A stretch of 14,838 bases of DNA, taken from CAZPMT01 sp964587655 (GTDB taxonomy: Bacteria > Hydrogenedentota > Hydrogenedentia > Hydrogenedentales > SLHB01). The stretch lies in contig CAZPMT010000139.1 in NCBI GenBank assembly GCA_964587655.1, positions 1 to 14,838 on the forward strand. The letters are read 5' to 3'. The translations under genes were made by a program, and so were the position numbers. This document shows, piece after piece, positions 14,433 to 14,838 of this stretch; position 1 is the first letter of the stretch, and every line of letters starts with the position of its first letter. The notes beneath the pieces are model-generated. The model did not search any database. It saw only the letters and a program-made list of their open reading frames with translations, and was not told where the DNA came from.

Positions 14433-14474
14433 GTGGCGTGGGAAGTGCTGTATTGCAGTTCTTCTCAGGAGGTC

Positions 14475-14516
14475 ATGTTTGATGCGCCCGTGCTTGTGAG
14501 GCCGGGCGAGGTATGA
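14475..14516 (+). other. Possible leader mini-ORFs behind AGGAGGT
   Basis: AGGAGGT at 14467-14473 is a full-strength ribosome binding site, but no long gene follows it. The ATG at 14475 gives MFDAPVLVRPGEV and a stop at 14514-14516; its spacing is too short. The ATG at 14482, 9 nt from the site, gives only MRPCL (stop 14497-14499). Either could be a leader peptide upstream of the small membrane peptide, or the site may be chance. Confidence 0.3.
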
Positions 14517-14540
14517 GGCTAGCGACAAAGGAGCACACCT

Positions 14541-14630
14541 ATGCCATACGATTTCTTTTACTTCTTCTTCAATCTCTTCATCTCGATCCTCAATTGGCTC
14601 TTGCGTCTCTTCGGCATCCCGACTCTCTGA
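14541..14630 (+). CDS. 29-residue hydrophobic small membrane peptide
   Basis: The peptide begins MPYDFFYFFF, continues NLFISILNWL and ends with LRLFGIPTL before a TGA. It is one hydrophobic helix with an unusual run of aromatic residues near the N-terminus and one Arg near the C-terminal end. AAAGGAG at 14527-14533 sits 7 nt before the ATG, the ideal spacing, and a TTGACA promoter lies 100 nt further up, so expression is plausible. It is too short for ordinary gene finders. I do not recognise it; candidates are a type I toxin, a small regulatory membrane peptide or a membrane stress peptide. CCGACT (14619-14624) and AGTCGG (14635-14640) make a 6-bp hairpin across the stop, without a T-run. 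The antisense frame over the same bases is Lys-rich because of the Phe and Leu codons, and I take it as a shadow. Confidence 0.55.
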   Translation: MPYDFFYFFFNLFISILNWLLRLFGIPTL

Positions 14631-14698
14631 ACATAGTCGGAAATGGGCGCACGTTTCCCGTAGTGTCTGTGGTTTGCGGTCTTTGATCCCGGGCACGT

Positions 14699-14759
14699 GG
14701 TGAACTGTATTTCCTCTCCGTCTCCCAGCAATCCCGCGACGGCATCAAGGGAGTTCACC
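14699..14759. repeat. Nested inverted repeats GGTGAACT / AGTTCACC
   Basis: GGTGAACT (14699-14706) and AGTTCACC (14752-14759) are perfect 8-bp arms, and inside them CCGTC (14718-14722) pairs with GACGG (14738-14742). The nesting suggests a folded RNA or a repeat element. I see no gene in the last 200 bp of the window. Confidence 0.4.
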
Positions 14760-14838
14760 GTCCTCCAGGAACGGTCCCATCGAGTCTAACCCGGACTTCT
14801 CACACCTACGGTAAGCGATGTCGTGTTGCCTCGTTTGG

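Larger units (their letters stand above)
13683..14540. other. Long non-coding divergent region
   Basis: About 860 bp separates the minus-strand genes from the small plus-strand peptide gene. Reading frames here are short, have poor composition, and no binding site supports them. The stretch holds a minus-strand promoter at 13731-13759, an inverted repeat, a palindrome at 14093-14107, a hairpin at 14123-14149, an 11-bp tandem repeat at 14159-14187, a hairpin at 14326-14347 and a plus-strand promoter at 14404-14432. No tRNA or rRNA was recognised. A replication origin or a structured RNA is possible. Confidence 0.55.

Noticed and set aside
14443..14459. 17-bp near match to the ceramidase signal-peptide DNA at 9878-9894 (16 of 17 bases)
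   Set aside because: One such near match is expected by chance in a window of this size, and the flanks do not match.
14394..14758. Two minus-strand frames over the small peptide gene
   Set aside because: Their Lys/Glu-rich segments are the antisense image of Phe/Leu codons; no good binding site, while the plus-strand peptide has an ideal one. The frame starting at the GTG at 14758 remains a weak alternative.

Overview
The window looks like chromosome of a GC-rich, Gram-negative environmental bacterium. Two secreted lipoprotein signals, a Tat export pair, a periplasmic-binding-protein importer and many catabolic or corrinoid-type families (MttB-like, URO-D-like, PIG-L, ROK, ceramidase-like) suggest the PVC/Hydrogenedentota type of genome. 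That lineage guess is inference from gene content; no rRNA or marker gene was seen.

Layout. Positions 1-2714 are a graveyard. A long minus-strand reading frame runs off the left edge and is open throughout. It abuts head-to-head a 5'-truncated beta-helix protein. Then come a 3'-truncated MttB-like methyltransferase and a URO-D-like gene lacking its start and middle. Positions 2731-6226 are intact: a minus-strand URO-D-family gene, then a divergent plus-strand pair (ROK-like protein, PIG-L deacetylase). Positions 6274-6510 are a 237-bp imperfect palindrome made of six hairpins. Positions 6557-9299 are a tightly coupled BtuF/BtuD/BtuC-type corrinoid or metal-chelate importer. Positions 9353-9859 are a Phd/YefM-RelE toxin-antitoxin pair, followed 12 nt later by a ceramidase-like lipoprotein (9872-11125). 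From 13682 back to 11162 the minus strand carries an unrecognised tail-anchored protein, an HU-family protein, TatC and TatB. The right end (13683-14838) is mostly non-coding. It holds several inverted repeats, an 11-bp tandem repeat resembling weak DnaA boxes, and a good sigma70-type promoter leading to a 29-residue hydrophobic peptide with a consensus ribosome binding site.

How the genes fit together. MttB-like and MtaA-like (URO-D fold) proteins usually work with corrinoid proteins, and the ABC importer resembles BtuFCD, so corrinoid use is a plausible theme on the left. The ROK and PIG-L pair suggests handling of a (possibly amino-)sugar. TatB and TatC form an export module. The most novel-looking items are the hidden left-edge protein, the six-hairpin cassette, the small membrane peptide with its structured upstream region, and the tail-anchored protein next to HU.
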